NCBI GenBank assembly: GCA_905205975.1
Contig: CAJLFQ010000067.1
Location: forward strand, 1 to 12,159
DNA from: an uncultured Eubacteriales bacterium
Lineage (GTDB): Bacteria > Bacillota > Clostridia > Oscillospirales > QAMX01
DNA length: 12,159 bases
Direction: 5' to 3'
Shown here: one piece after another, positions 6,118 to 12,159 of the stretch
How positions within the stretch are numbered: position 1 is the stretch's first letter
How the letters are laid out: each line of letters opens with the position of its first letter
Position numbers and translations under genes: made by a program
Notes under the pieces: generated by a model
Databases searched by the model: none
Told to the model about the DNA's origin: nothing
What the model saw: only the letters and a program-made list of their open reading frames with translations

Positions 6118-6147
6118 CGGTGTGCCGATCAAATGGTCAGCACACCG
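6118..6147 (-). promoter_or_regulatory. 8-bp hairpin across the ypeB stop codon
   Basis: CGGTGTGC (6118-6125) and GCACACCG (6140-6147) are exact complements around a 14-base loop that includes the ypeB stop (6129-6131). No T-run follows on the minus strand, and the next gene's ribosome site (6109-6113) is just downstream. It may stabilise the upstream mRNA or limit read-through (inference). Confidence 0.45.
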
Positions 6148-7463
6148 TTTTCATCTTCCAAAAGCAGGAAAATATTTTCTTCGACGCCGGTGTTGGCGTT
6201 CAAATAGCAGAGGTATTGCTTCCCGTTTTCGCCGGTTCCCTTGAACTCATAGCAGAGAATCTCGTTCTTGCCGGGGGAGGGGATGATGCAGAGCCTGCCG
6301 TCGTCAGCGGGCGTAAACGACGGTAAAAGCTTTGCGCGTGCATCTGCCTGCGACAGCGAAGCCGTGAGCGGGCGGCCATCGCGGTGGTTGTTGAGGTAAC
6401 CGACAGCCTGAAAATAGGTGACTTTTCCGGTGTCAGCGGAAACGCCGACCTGAATCAGATCCGGATAAACAAGCACATTGTGGTCGGAATAGGCGAAGTT
6501 GATATAGCAGATGCCGTTCGTCGTATACGCATACGAGGCGACCATGTCCGGATATCCGCGGGCGGCCAGAAAGGTTGCCGCCGTTTTGGTGGCTTGTGCC
6601 GCCTGACATGCGGCGCCGGACGGCACGACGTTTTGCGTATAGGAAATGACGTGGCCGCCGACACCGGTCACAGAGATGAACGAATCATCCGAACCGGCAA
6701 ACGTGTAAACAACCGGATCCTGCGTCTGTGCATGCAGAGAAAGCGAATCCGGAGCAGCGCCTAAAAAACGGGCTGCCGCTGTACGCGCCTGATTGGCGTC
6801 CACGGTTTTGCCGCCTGCCTGCAAATACTGCGGAACGGTCTGAGTGATGTGGCTGGAATACGGGCCGTCATAAATCAGAACCGGGGATTCCGGCAGATTG
6901 GATTCCAATGTTGACATGCCTCCGGCGAAAGAGGTGCGGTTTTGTTCGGCGTCCAGCGCTTCAGCGTCGGAAACGTCAAAAAAACCGGACGCGTCGGAAA
7001 CGGCATACAATTCTTCCAGTTCGGCCGAAATCTGCGCCGCCGTATCGCTCAACATGCGCAGATTTTTTCGGTCATCTGCGGTGATCTGGTTGCCGCCGGC
7101 GGCAGAACGCGCCAGCGCAACAGAAAAATCTCCGGCCTGCGAGATGAAATTGGACGTGCGTGCAAGCGATACATCGGATGTCGGCAAGACGGAAAGCGCA
7201 CTCTTGGCGGCTTCCGCATGGCGGTAAATGTCGGTGGACAGCGTGACAAGCATCGACGGGCTCTGTACATAAACGCCTTTCGAAAGGTCGGCGTCAATGT
7301 TGGCGACGCTGCCAACCAGCTCGGAAAAGGCTCTTCGATAGCCGATTTCATAGGCCTGACGGTAGCGCGACAGGCGGCTGTTCAGGCTGATGATGAAGCC
7401 GACGGCAACGGCCAGAAGACCGGCTGCGAAGATCCAGACGAAAAGACGAACCGTTTTTTTCAT
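6129..7463 (-). CDS. ypeB: Spore germination protein YpeB
   Basis: A 444-aa protein of the YpeB family. YpeB is needed for stable assembly and control of the cortex-lytic enzyme SleB in the spore. Residues 5-25 form one N-terminal membrane anchor (VRLFVWIFAAGLLAVAVGFII); the rest lies outside the membrane. The helical N-terminal domain shows the family pattern (NSRLSRYRQAYEIGYRRAFSELVGSVANID, residues 28-57), and the C-terminal half has the PepSY-like repeats (ARTAAARFLG, TKTAATFLAARGYPDMVASY, LSQADARAKLL). AGGAG at forward 7473-7477 with a 9-base spacer supports the ATG. sleB, the usual neighbour, is not in the window. It lies 67 bases after the E2-like gene. The start codon and ribosome site lie inside a strong inverted repeat. 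Confidence 0.92.
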   Translation of the reverse strand: MKKTVRLFVWIFAAGLLAVAVGFIISLNSRLSRYRQAYEIGYRRAFSELVGSVANIDADLSKGVYVQSPSMLVTLSTDIYRHAEAAKSALSVLPTSDVSLARTSNFISQAGDFSVALARSAAGGNQITADDRKNLRMLSDTAAQISAELEELYAVSDASGFFDVSDAEALDAEQNRTSFAGGMSTLESNLPESPVLIYDGPYSSHITQTVPQYLQAGGKTVDANQARTAAARFLGAAPDSLSLHAQTQDPVVYTFAGSDDSFISVTGVGGHVISYTQNVVPSGAACQAAQATKTAATFLAARGYPDMVASYAYTTNGICYINFAYSDHNVLVYPDLIQVGVSADTGKVTYFQAVGYLNNHRDGRPLTASLSQADARAKLLPSFTPADDGRLCIIPSPGKNEILCYEFKGTGENGKQYLCYLNANTGVEENIFLLLEDENGVLTI

Positions 7464-7504
7464 GATAGAGAACTCCTTCCTCAGTTCGGGCTGTTTCTAT
7501 CATG
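7461..7504 (-). promoter_or_regulatory. Inverted repeat enclosing the ypeB start codon and ribosome site
   Basis: Perfect 9-bp arms, CATGATAGA (7461-7469) and TCTATCATG (7496-7504), extended by three more pairs (AAC/GTT) with a one-base bulge in the minus-strand RNA. The ATG of ypeB is the last three bases of the 3' arm, and the AGGAAGGAG ribosome site is in or near the loop. This would hold the start codon in a stem, suggesting translational control (inference). Confidence 0.6.
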
Positions 7505-7530
7505 TGGAGAAAAACGGAAAATCATACGGC

Positions 7531-8502
7531 TCAGTCAATATCCTCGATGATTTCGGTCGGACGCTCACTAAGCACGGCCGGATTCTTCAACAGATGCTTG
7601 ATGTATTTGAGCGCAGAAGCATAGTAAAACCCGTCGCAGATGCGTTCATCCGTGACGACTTTATAGTCGATGTAGCGCCGTTCTTCGACGGTACCGTCTT
7701 TTGTCGTCTCATAGGCGCGCCGTTTCGCACCGAAGGCCAGGAAAAGCGGAACGTTGCCGAAGTCATACAGATGGTGATAAATGGGCGGAATACCGAGCGA
7801 ACCCATCGATGTGATGACGAGCGACCCGTGGAACGGGCTGACAGCGAGCAGCTTTTTGGGCAGCAGACCGAAATAATCGAGCAGCGTGAGCACCCAAACG
7901 GTAAACTTGAGCAGAAGGCCGGGGATGAAGCGGAGGATTTTGGCAGTGCTGTCAAAAGAGGAATCCAATTCGGAAGACTTTTTTTCACGCGTGATAATGG
8001 CATTCAGCGTCTCATAAACGTCTTCCGCGGTGGCATCCGGCTGAAAGACGGCTTTCACGCAGGTGTCGGGCGAGTTGAGCTGCATGTCTTTTTTGATGGT
8101 CAGGGCAATTTCGATGTTGTTGCGTGCAAAAATTTTTTGGCCGCCGATGAAGCGGTTGATGGCAGGGCGCTGAGAGACCGTTCGGATGTAAGCCGCAAGA
8201 AAAACATGCATGGCGCCGAAATTTTTCAGCCCTTCCTGACGTTTCCGACGGATATAGCGTTCCATGTTGGAAATTTCAACGGAGTCGGAGATGGAGTTTG
8301 ATGCGGTGTTGCGGGTCTTCATGATGTACGGCGAAACGCGGGAGATCGGCGGGAGCGTGCGCAGACGGCGGCCGTCAGAACGGTCGCCAAAGCGGCGGCG
8401 CCGTTTTTTGGGTGCGGCCGGTGTTTCCGATGTTGATACAGTCTGTACCTGTTCAGCGGGATCGGCCGTTGCGATCGGCTCGTTGGTGTGGTTGTCTGTC
8501 AT
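7531..8502 (-). CDS. E2/CAT-fold acyltransferase-like protein with membrane segment
   Basis: A 323-aa protein resembling the catalytic domain of 2-oxoacid dehydrogenase E2 and chloramphenicol acetyltransferase, but with no lipoyl or subunit-binding domain. Order: an acidic/Ser/Thr-rich start and a very basic KKRRRRFGDRSDGRR patch (residues 32-46), then the acyltransferase fold (NFGAMHVFLAAYIRTVSQRPAINRF, 94-118; IEIALTIKKDMQ, 130-141). Next comes a hydrophobic insert (ILRFIPGLLLKFTVWVLTLLDYFGLL, 189-214), then SLVITSMGSLGIPPIYHHLY and VPLFLAFGAKRR. The active-site motif, DHRxxDG in E2 enzymes, reads DERICDG (285-291): Glu286 replaces the catalytic His. The start at 8502 has AAGGAAGGAA (forward 8511-8520) at proper distance and overlaps the PAP2 gene by 50 bases. 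Function is not known; the family may act on lipids or be non-catalytic. Confidence 0.75.
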   Translation of the reverse strand: MTDNHTNEPIATADPAEQVQTVSTSETPAAPKKRRRRFGDRSDGRRLRTLPPISRVSPYIMKTRNTASNSISDSVEISNMERYIRRKRQEGLKNFGAMHVFLAAYIRTVSQRPAINRFIGGQKIFARNNIEIALTIKKDMQLNSPDTCVKAVFQPDATAEDVYETLNAIITREKKSSELDSSFDSTAKILRFIPGLLLKFTVWVLTLLDYFGLLPKKLLAVSPFHGSLVITSMGSLGIPPIYHHLYDFGNVPLFLAFGAKRRAYETTKDGTVEERRYIDYKVVTDERICDGFYYASALKYIKHLLKNPAVLSERPTEIIEDID

Positions 8503-9208
8503 GAAAATCATTCCTTCCTTTTTTGTTCGCTGCCCGAAGGCAAGTACGGAGATACAAAGCGGCATCCGGCCCCTGGAGGCATTTCCAATGGACGCAGTAG
8601 CCGACTGGATACAGAACAAAAGCCAGTGCGGCAGCCGCAAGAAAATCAACAAAAGAGTGCTGCTTGATGAGCATGGTCGAAAGGCAGATCAGCAGACAAA
8701 GCAGAATGGAACCGGCCGGAACATACCAGCGGCGGTTCAAGGCGCGTGATTTGCAGATGGCGACGGTGATGCCGATTGCGCCATAGCAGTGCATGCTGGG
8801 GCATACGTTCCACGGCTCATCAGACGCGTAAATGAATTTCACGAGCCAGATGAGCGGGTTGCTCCGGTCAAATGCGGTTGGCCGAAAGTCGATGGCGGTC
8901 GGATAGATCAGACAGGTCATAAGGCAGATGAGCAGGCCGCCCATCGTATAGATGGCCATGCGCAGAAAATCCTCCCGCGAGACAAAGAGAAAAAAGATCA
9001 TACCGCCGAACAGGTAGATGAACCAGATAAAATACGGAATGATGAACCATTCGCAGAAAGGGATTTTCGCGTCCAGCGAACACGAGATCAGATGGTGCTC
9101 CAAGGGCAGCTGATTCAGCAGAAAAAAGAAAAGGACATGCACCACCGGGTAAATCAGCAGCAGCGCATACGGGTATGTATGGAGAAATTCACGAATTTTG
9201 CGAAGCAT
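8453..9208 (-). CDS. PAP2-family membrane phosphatase
   Basis: A 251-aa integral membrane protein of the PAP2 superfamily, whose members remove phosphate from lipid phosphates or transfer lipid head groups at the outer membrane face. About six hydrophobic segments are visible (residues 14-34, 52-76, 82-104, 144-162, 168-186, 194-212). The central motif is CPSMHCYGAIG (PSxH, catalytic His), followed by CLSTMLIKQHSFVDFLAA, which holds the nucleophile His and the Asp of the third motif. The first motif is present in reduced form (FRPTAFDRSN). The C-terminal 30 residues are hydrophilic and basic. GGAGGA at forward 9214-9219, 6 bases before the ATG, fixes the start. It overlaps psd by 20 bases and the E2-like gene by 50. 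Substrate unknown; context suggests a phospholipid intermediate. Confidence 0.87.
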   Translation of the reverse strand: MLRKIREFLHTYPYALLLIYPVVHVLFFFLLNQLPLEHHLISCSLDAKIPFCEWFIIPYFIWFIYLFGGMIFFLFVSREDFLRMAIYTMGGLLICLMTCLIYPTAIDFRPTAFDRSNPLIWLVKFIYASDEPWNVCPSMHCYGAIGITVAICKSRALNRRWYVPAGSILLCLLICLSTMLIKQHSFVDFLAAAALAFVLYPVGYCVHWKCLQGPDAALYLRTCLRAANKKGRNDFHDRQPHQRADRNGRSR

Positions 9209-10046
9209 GGTTGTCCTCCGGCAGAAAGTGTAATTTTGTTTGACCGATGGCTTCTCCGAAACGAACCGGCGTTTCCTGACCGCCGACAGGGAAGCGGGAA
9301 TCGATGACGGCGGAATCCGGCGGCAAAAGCAGAATGACAGTGGAGCCGCCGTATTCAAACCAGCCTTTTTCGTCGCCACGCGCAAAGTGGATGACATCGG
9401 GCCGGTTGCAGATCCGGCCGACCAGCATGGCGCCGACTTCAATTTGAGCAGCATAGCCGAAATGACGCGTCTGCATCAGCGAAACCGACCGGCTGTTTTC
9501 CACGAAAACGCGGCGGGTGGCCAGAGCAACTGGACGAACCGTGTGCAGAACGCCGCGGAGCTGGTAGCGGCAGCACATGCGTCCGTCGTCAAAAAAAGCA
9601 TAGCGGTGGTAGTTATCGACGCAAAGACGGAAAACGAGACAAACCCCGCCGTCAAACCGTCGGGCCAATGAGCGGGAACGCAGCAGATCAGCAATTGAAT
9701 AGGAAACGCCTTTCACCGGCAGGACAAGACCGTGCCGGATGGGATAGACGCTGAGCTGACCGTCGCAGGGCGCGATCAGGTGTCCCGGCGTTCGATCTAT
9801 GGGCCGTGCGCCCGGCGCCAGACGGCGTGTGAAAAAGTCGTTGAAGGAACGGAACGGCCGCTGCTCATAGTCGGAGCGGTCGATGCCGGTTCGGGCGACA
9901 AACGGACCGATCAGCCCGGCGGAACAGCGCGTATCCAAAAAAGCGCCGGCAGCATTTGAAAGCGGCGGCGCAGTAAGGATTTTTAAGACGGAACGTCCGG
10001 CAGGCGTATGATACAGCCGGTACAGAAAATCAGGACGGTCAGCCAT
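9189..10046 (-). CDS. psd: Phosphatidylserine decarboxylase proenzyme
   Basis: A 285-aa proenzyme that converts phosphatidylserine to phosphatidylethanolamine at the membrane. It cleaves itself to form a pyruvoyl cofactor. The cleavage motif is EYGGSTVILL (residues 231-240; cut before Ser235, GGST in place of the Escherichia coli LGST). The other members of the catalytic triad are visible: Asp95 in IAPCDGQLSVY and His147 in VDNYHRYAFFDDG. The N-terminal signature FRSFNDFFTRRLAPGARPI (65-83) and the block VGAMLVGRICN (204-214) are standard. There are six bases between the pssA stop and this ATG, and no good ribosome site, so translation is probably coupled to pssA. The last 20 bases overlap the PAP2 gene. 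Confidence 0.94.
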   Translation of the reverse strand: MADRPDFLYRLYHTPAGRSVLKILTAPPLSNAAGAFLDTRCSAGLIGPFVARTGIDRSDYEQRPFRSFNDFFTRRLAPGARPIDRTPGHLIAPCDGQLSVYPIRHGLVLPVKGVSYSIADLLRSRSLARRFDGGVCLVFRLCVDNYHRYAFFDDGRMCCRYQLRGVLHTVRPVALATRRVFVENSRSVSLMQTRHFGYAAQIEVGAMLVGRICNRPDVIHFARGDEKGWFEYGGSTVILLLPPDSAVIDSRFPVGGQETPVRFGEAIGQTKLHFLPEDNHASQNS

Positions 10047-10052
10047 CGGCGG

Positions 10053-10676
10053 TCAGCGGGTTTTCAGCACGACAAGCGTGATGAAAATGACGATGCCGAC
10101 GGCCAGCATGACAAGCATACCGCCGAGCATACACTTTTTGACCTTGATGCGGAGGACAAAGGCCAAAGCGGTCAGCGCCATGAAAAGCGCATAAACCGGC
10201 GTGAAATACGTTGAACCGAGCAGCCCTTTAAAGCAGTAGAGCAAAGGGAAAATCAGCGCAGAAGATGTCACCGGGAGGCCGAGGAAAGACGTGCGAGCCG
10301 CCGTGGTTTCGGCCTGACGCTCCTCTTCGGTAACGCCGTAGTAAGCGAGACGGATGATGGCGGCCAGCACATAAACGGCCAGAATGAAAATATAGAGGAA
10401 CGACCGCATGCCGAATGCGTAGCCGATTGCAGCCGGAAGGACACCAAACGCGACGGTATCGGAAAGCGAATCAATCCAGATGCCGAACCGCTTTTCCTGT
10501 GCAGAGCGTTCCCGGGTGCGGGCAACCAAACCGTCAAACATGTCGCAGACGCCTGAAAACATCAGACAGAGAAGCGCCACAAAGCCGTTTCCGTGCATGG
10601 TGAAGGTGATGCCGACAGCCGCAGAGAGCGCGCTGAGATAGGTCAGAATGACCGTGTAGTTGTAAAAACCAATCAT
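10053..10676 (-). CDS. pssA: CDP-diacylglycerol-serine O-phosphatidyltransferase (PssA)
   Basis: A 207-aa integral membrane enzyme that makes phosphatidylserine from CDP-diacylglycerol and serine, supplying Psd encoded just after it. The CDP-alcohol phosphatidyltransferase motif is complete: D48-G-LV-A-R53, then G65-x3-D69-x3-D73 (CDMFDGLVAR, GIWIDSLSD). The spacer between R53 and G65 is 11 residues rather than the 8 of Bacillus PssA; this longer form occurs in clostridial relatives to my recollection. Several membrane helices follow. The ATG at 10676 is chosen; a TTG two codons upstream (10682) is possible. Neither has a ribosome site close by. The nearest one, GAGGG, is about 30 bases upstream inside a hairpin. 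First gene of the long minus-strand unit. Confidence 0.92.
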   Translation of the reverse strand: MIGFYNYTVILTYLSALSAAVGITFTMHGNGFVALLCLMFSGVCDMFDGLVARTRERSAQEKRFGIWIDSLSDTVAFGVLPAAIGYAFGMRSFLYIFILAVYVLAAIIRLAYYGVTEEERQAETTAARTSFLGLPVTSSALIFPLLYCFKGLLGSTYFTPVYALFMALTALAFVLRIKVKKCMLGGMLVMLAVGIVIFITLVVLKTR

Positions 10677-10687
10677 ATGCAAAAACG

Positions 10688-10717
10688 AAAAGAGGAAACG
10701 GGAAAACGCCCTCTTTT
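10688..10717 (-). terminator. Hairpin with U-rich tail in the pssA leader (possible attenuator)
   Basis: AAAAGAGG (10688-10695) and CCTCTTTT (10710-10717) are exact 8-bp complements around a 14-base loop. In the minus-strand RNA the 3' arm continues into a U-rich run just before the pssA start, like an intrinsic terminator. The only GAGG site near pssA is inside the 5' arm. On the plus strand it is also followed by T, so a two-way terminator is an alternative. A second, weaker hairpin (GAAACGCC/GGCATTTC, forward 10742-10765) lies upstream. Confidence 0.45.
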
Positions 10718-10783
10718 TCTGCCTACTTTCTGTTGAAGTCTGAAATGCCAGCCGATGGGCGTTTCAATCAGGATATCATAATC

Positions 10784-10812
10784 ATTATATCACAAAAACG
10801 CTACCTGCACAA
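10784..10812 (-). promoter_or_regulatory. Promoter of the pssA operon (extended -10)
   Basis: Read on the minus strand: TTGTGC (forward 10807-10812), a 17-base spacer, and TATAAT (forward 10784-10789) preceded by TGA, giving an extended -10 (TGnTATAAT). The -35 matches only three of six bases, but the extended -10 compensates. Start of transcription near 10777 would give a leader of about 100 bases. Confidence 0.75.
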
Positions 10813-10816
10813 GTGT

Positions 10817-10823
10817 TTCGACA
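10817..10823 (-). promoter_or_regulatory. Candidate Spo0A box between divergent promoters
   Basis: TGTCGAA on the minus strand (TTCGACA on plus), a perfect core match lying in the 15 bases between the two divergent -35 elements. A bound regulator here could affect both promoters. Match alone is weak evidence. Confidence 0.3.
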
Positions 10824-10827
10824 GGAA

Positions 10828-10856
10828 TTGACAGGGAGTTTTTTTTCCTATATAAT
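10828..10856 (+). promoter_or_regulatory. Consensus sigma-A promoter of the 102-aa gene and transporter
   Basis: TTGACA at 10828-10833, a 17-base spacer that includes a run of eight T, and TATAAT at 10851-10856. All twelve consensus bases are present. Transcription should start near 10863, giving a leader of about 38 bases. Confidence 0.93.
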
Positions 10857-10900
10857 TATAGAACCGCATTTGAGAAGAAACGGGAGGAGATGGCTGGAAG

Positions 10901-11209
10901 ATGGCTGCCAAAACCTATGAGGGCGCATGGTCTGTCGACGACGCGGTACGCAGGCTGTGCAGGAATTGCACGGTGCTGGATCGGAGCGAATTGAACCTGC
11001 CGACGGGCAGATGCGTGATGCTGGAGCTTTCCATGCGGATTGCGCTTCCTGTTCATGCAACCGTGACCGTGGACGATTTTTCCGGCAAAACGCGCGTCCA
11101 TATCGCGGTGGAACCCGGTTTGTTTGCCAAACGGATGGAAACGCGGCTGGCTGCGGCACTGACAGCCGGCGGCGGCGCAAACCGGAAATCTGAGGGAGCG
11201 GGCGCATGA
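10901..11209 (+). CDS. Unrecognised 102-aa protein
   Basis: I do not recognise this family. The 102 residues begin MAAKTYEGAWSVDDAVRRLC, an amphipathic helix with two Cys (C20 and C23 in LCRNC), followed by alternating short hydrophobic stretches that look like beta strands (CVMLELSMRI, ATVTVDDF, RVHIAVEPGLF). It ends in an Ala/Gly-rich, probably disordered tail. No signal peptide or membrane segment is seen. GGGAGGAG (10882-10889) is about 11 bases before the ATG; another ATG at 10890 sits too close to that site and opens a 33-codon frame only. The gene has a full-consensus promoter and is one base from the following transporter gene, so it is probably expressed and co-transcribed with it. 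Codon and base use look like the neighbours. Confidence 0.65.
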   Translation: MAAKTYEGAWSVDDAVRRLCRNCTVLDRSELNLPTGRCVMLELSMRIALPVHATVTVDDFSGKTRVHIAVEPGLFAKRMETRLAAALTAGGGANRKSEGAGA

Positions 11210-11210
11210 C

Positions 11211-12058
11211 ATGCAGCGTGAGATGAAGGGCGGTATTTTCTGCGCTGTTTTGGCAGCTGTTCTGTATGCTGTGAACGCACCGTTTTCCAAACAGCTGCTT
11301 CATAGCCTGCCGCCGACGCTGACGGCGGGTTTCCTTTATCTGGGCGCAGGCGCCGGAACGATCCTGATTGCGCTCATCCGCCGAATCCGAAAAACGGCGG
11401 GGCGGGAATCCAAACTGACGCGGGCAGAGCTGCCGTACACCGTTGCCATGATCGTGCTCGACATTGCGGCGCCGGTTTGTCTGATGTTTGGGCTGCGCTC
11501 CTGAACAATTTTGAAATTGTCGCAACGGCGCTGATCGCATGGGTTGTTTTCCGGGAGCGCATCCGTGTGCGGCTGTGGCTGGGGATTCTTTGTGTGACAG
11601 CTGCATGCGCGCTGCTCTCTCTGGAAAATTTGCAGGGCATGCATTTTTCAAAGGGTTCTCTGCTTGTTCTGCTGGCTGCTGTATGCTGGGGGCTGGAGAA
11701 TAACTGCACGCGGAAACTCTCCGACAAAGACCCGATGGAGATCGTCCTCTTAAAAGGGCTCTTTTCCGGAGCGGGATCTCTGATCACGGGGCTTTGCATC
11801 GGAGAACGCGTCGCTCTCTGGTCAGATGTTCCGGCGGCGTTGGCGCTGGGTTTTGTCGCATATGGGCTCAGCATATTCTTTTATGTCTACGCACAGCGGA
11901 AGCTGGGCGCGGCAAGAACCAGCACGTTTTATGCGCTGGCGCCGTTTGTATCGGTCTTCCTGTCGCTGGCGCTCTTCCGGGAAAAGCCGGGATACGCTTT
12001 CCCGGCGGCACTCGCTTTGATGGCTCTTGGGACGTGGCTTTCCGCCTGCGAAAAATAA
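11211..12058 (+). pseudogene. EamA/DMT-family transporter, broken by a small frameshifting deletion
   Basis: A drug/metabolite transporter gene in two frames. The first part (ATG 11211 to TGA 11504, 97 aa) carries the first helices (GGIFCAVLAAVLYAVNAPFSKQLL, TLTAGFLYLGAGAGTILIALI, YTVAMIVLDIAAPVCLMFGL). The second part continues in another frame from about 11495 (ALLNNFEIVATALIAWVVF, then GSLLVLLAAVCWGLENNCTRKLS and four more helices) to TAA 12058. Intact relatives, as I recall them, read GL-xxTTAANAS-LLNNFE at this point. Here GL (11490-11495) is joined directly to LLNNFE, so about eight codons plus one base (3k+1 bases) are missing. The ATG at 11477 has no ribosome site and starts inside overlapping sequence, so two separate genes are unlikely. 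Assembly error is the alternative. Ten helices and about 290 aa would be expected when intact. Confidence 0.75.
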
Positions 12059-12082
12059 ATCAAAAAAATATCCGAAAGGGTA

Positions 12083-12111
12083 TTGCATTTTCCGAAGCGT
12101 TGTGCTATAAT
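12083..12111 (+). promoter_or_regulatory. Promoter of the tRNA at the right edge
   Basis: TTGCAT at 12083-12088, a 17-base spacer, and TATAAT at 12106-12111 preceded by TGC, an extended -10. The start of transcription would be near 12118, 13 bases before the tRNA. No terminator is visible between the transporter stop (12058) and this promoter. Confidence 0.88.
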
Positions 12112-12130
12112 ATTGAAGTCGTCAAGACAA

Positions 12131-12159
12131 GCGCCCGTAGCTCAGCTGGATAGAGTGAC
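12131..12159 (+). tRNA. tRNA, 5' part only, probably tRNA-Arg
   Basis: The last 29 bases read GCGCCCG (acceptor), TA, then the D-arm GCTCAGCTGGATAGAGT, followed by GAC. This start is typical of bacterial tRNA-Arg genes. The anticodon lies beyond the window, so the identity is provisional. Confidence 0.75.

Noticed and set aside
7390..8301. A 303-codon open frame on the plus strand opposite ypeB and the E2-like gene
   Set aside because: Composition and position mark it as the shadow of real minus-strand genes; it also crosses the gap between them.
11477..12058. The second half of the EamA transporter as a separate gene
   Set aside because: There is no ribosome site before the ATG at 11477, its first codons overlap the first half, and the two halves together make one family member with a short gap.

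Overview
The window looks like chromosome from an endospore-forming member of the Clostridia. The genome has moderately high GC for that class, and the gene content suggests an Oscillospirales/Ruminococcaceae-type relative (inference from protein style, not tested). The evidence is a DUF2953 protein, a GerW/YtfJ protein, a DacF-type D,D-carboxypeptidase, YpeB and a Spo0A-type DNA-binding domain, together with strong AGGAGG ribosome sites and sigma-A promoters of the TTGACA-17-TATAAT kind. Nearly every base is accounted for by a gene or a short structured spacer. I see no CRISPR array, insertion sequence or prophage.

Layout, left to right. (1) Bases 1-3129, plus strand: the end of a DUF2953 gene, gerW (ytfJ), dacF and rluB. 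This follows a conserved clostridial sporulation cluster, but spmA/spmB, often found between dacF and rluB, are absent. (2) Bases 3164-3623: a consensus promoter, three tRNA genes (Met-CAT, Glu-TTC, Val-CAC, all with encoded CCA) separated by strong hairpins, and a very good intrinsic terminator. (3) Bases 3761-4513: a sirtuin (cobB) on the plus strand, preceded by a structured leader. (4) Bases 4499-10682, minus strand: seven tightly packed genes read from a promoter at about 10784-10812. In transcription order they are pssA, psd, a PAP2-family phosphatase, an E2/CAT-fold acyltransferase-like membrane protein, ypeB, a Methyltransf_32-type methyltransferase and a 112-aa protein that is essentially a free-standing Spo0A C-terminal DNA-binding domain. 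The last gene runs 15 bp into the end of cobB on the other strand. (5) Bases 10828-12058, plus strand: a consensus promoter, a 102-aa unrecognised protein, and an EamA-type (DMT) transporter gene broken by a small deletion/frameshift. (6) Bases 12083-12159: a promoter and the first 29 bases of another tRNA, probably tRNA-Arg.

How it fits together. PssA and Psd make phosphatidylserine and then phosphatidylethanolamine. The PAP2 protein and the E2-like protein overlap or abut them and may act on the same membrane lipids (inference). YpeB is a spore germination protein, so the minus-strand unit joins membrane-lipid synthesis to spore biology and ends in a Spo0A-like DNA-binding protein. Two perfect 7-mer Spo0A-box matches (TGTCGAA) lie next to the promoters of the tRNA operon and of the divergent pssA/102-aa pair. 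The most interesting points are the stand-alone Spo0A_C protein, the E2-like protein with Glu in place of the catalytic His, the hairpin that encloses the ypeB start codon, and the hairpin/U-tract in the pssA leader.
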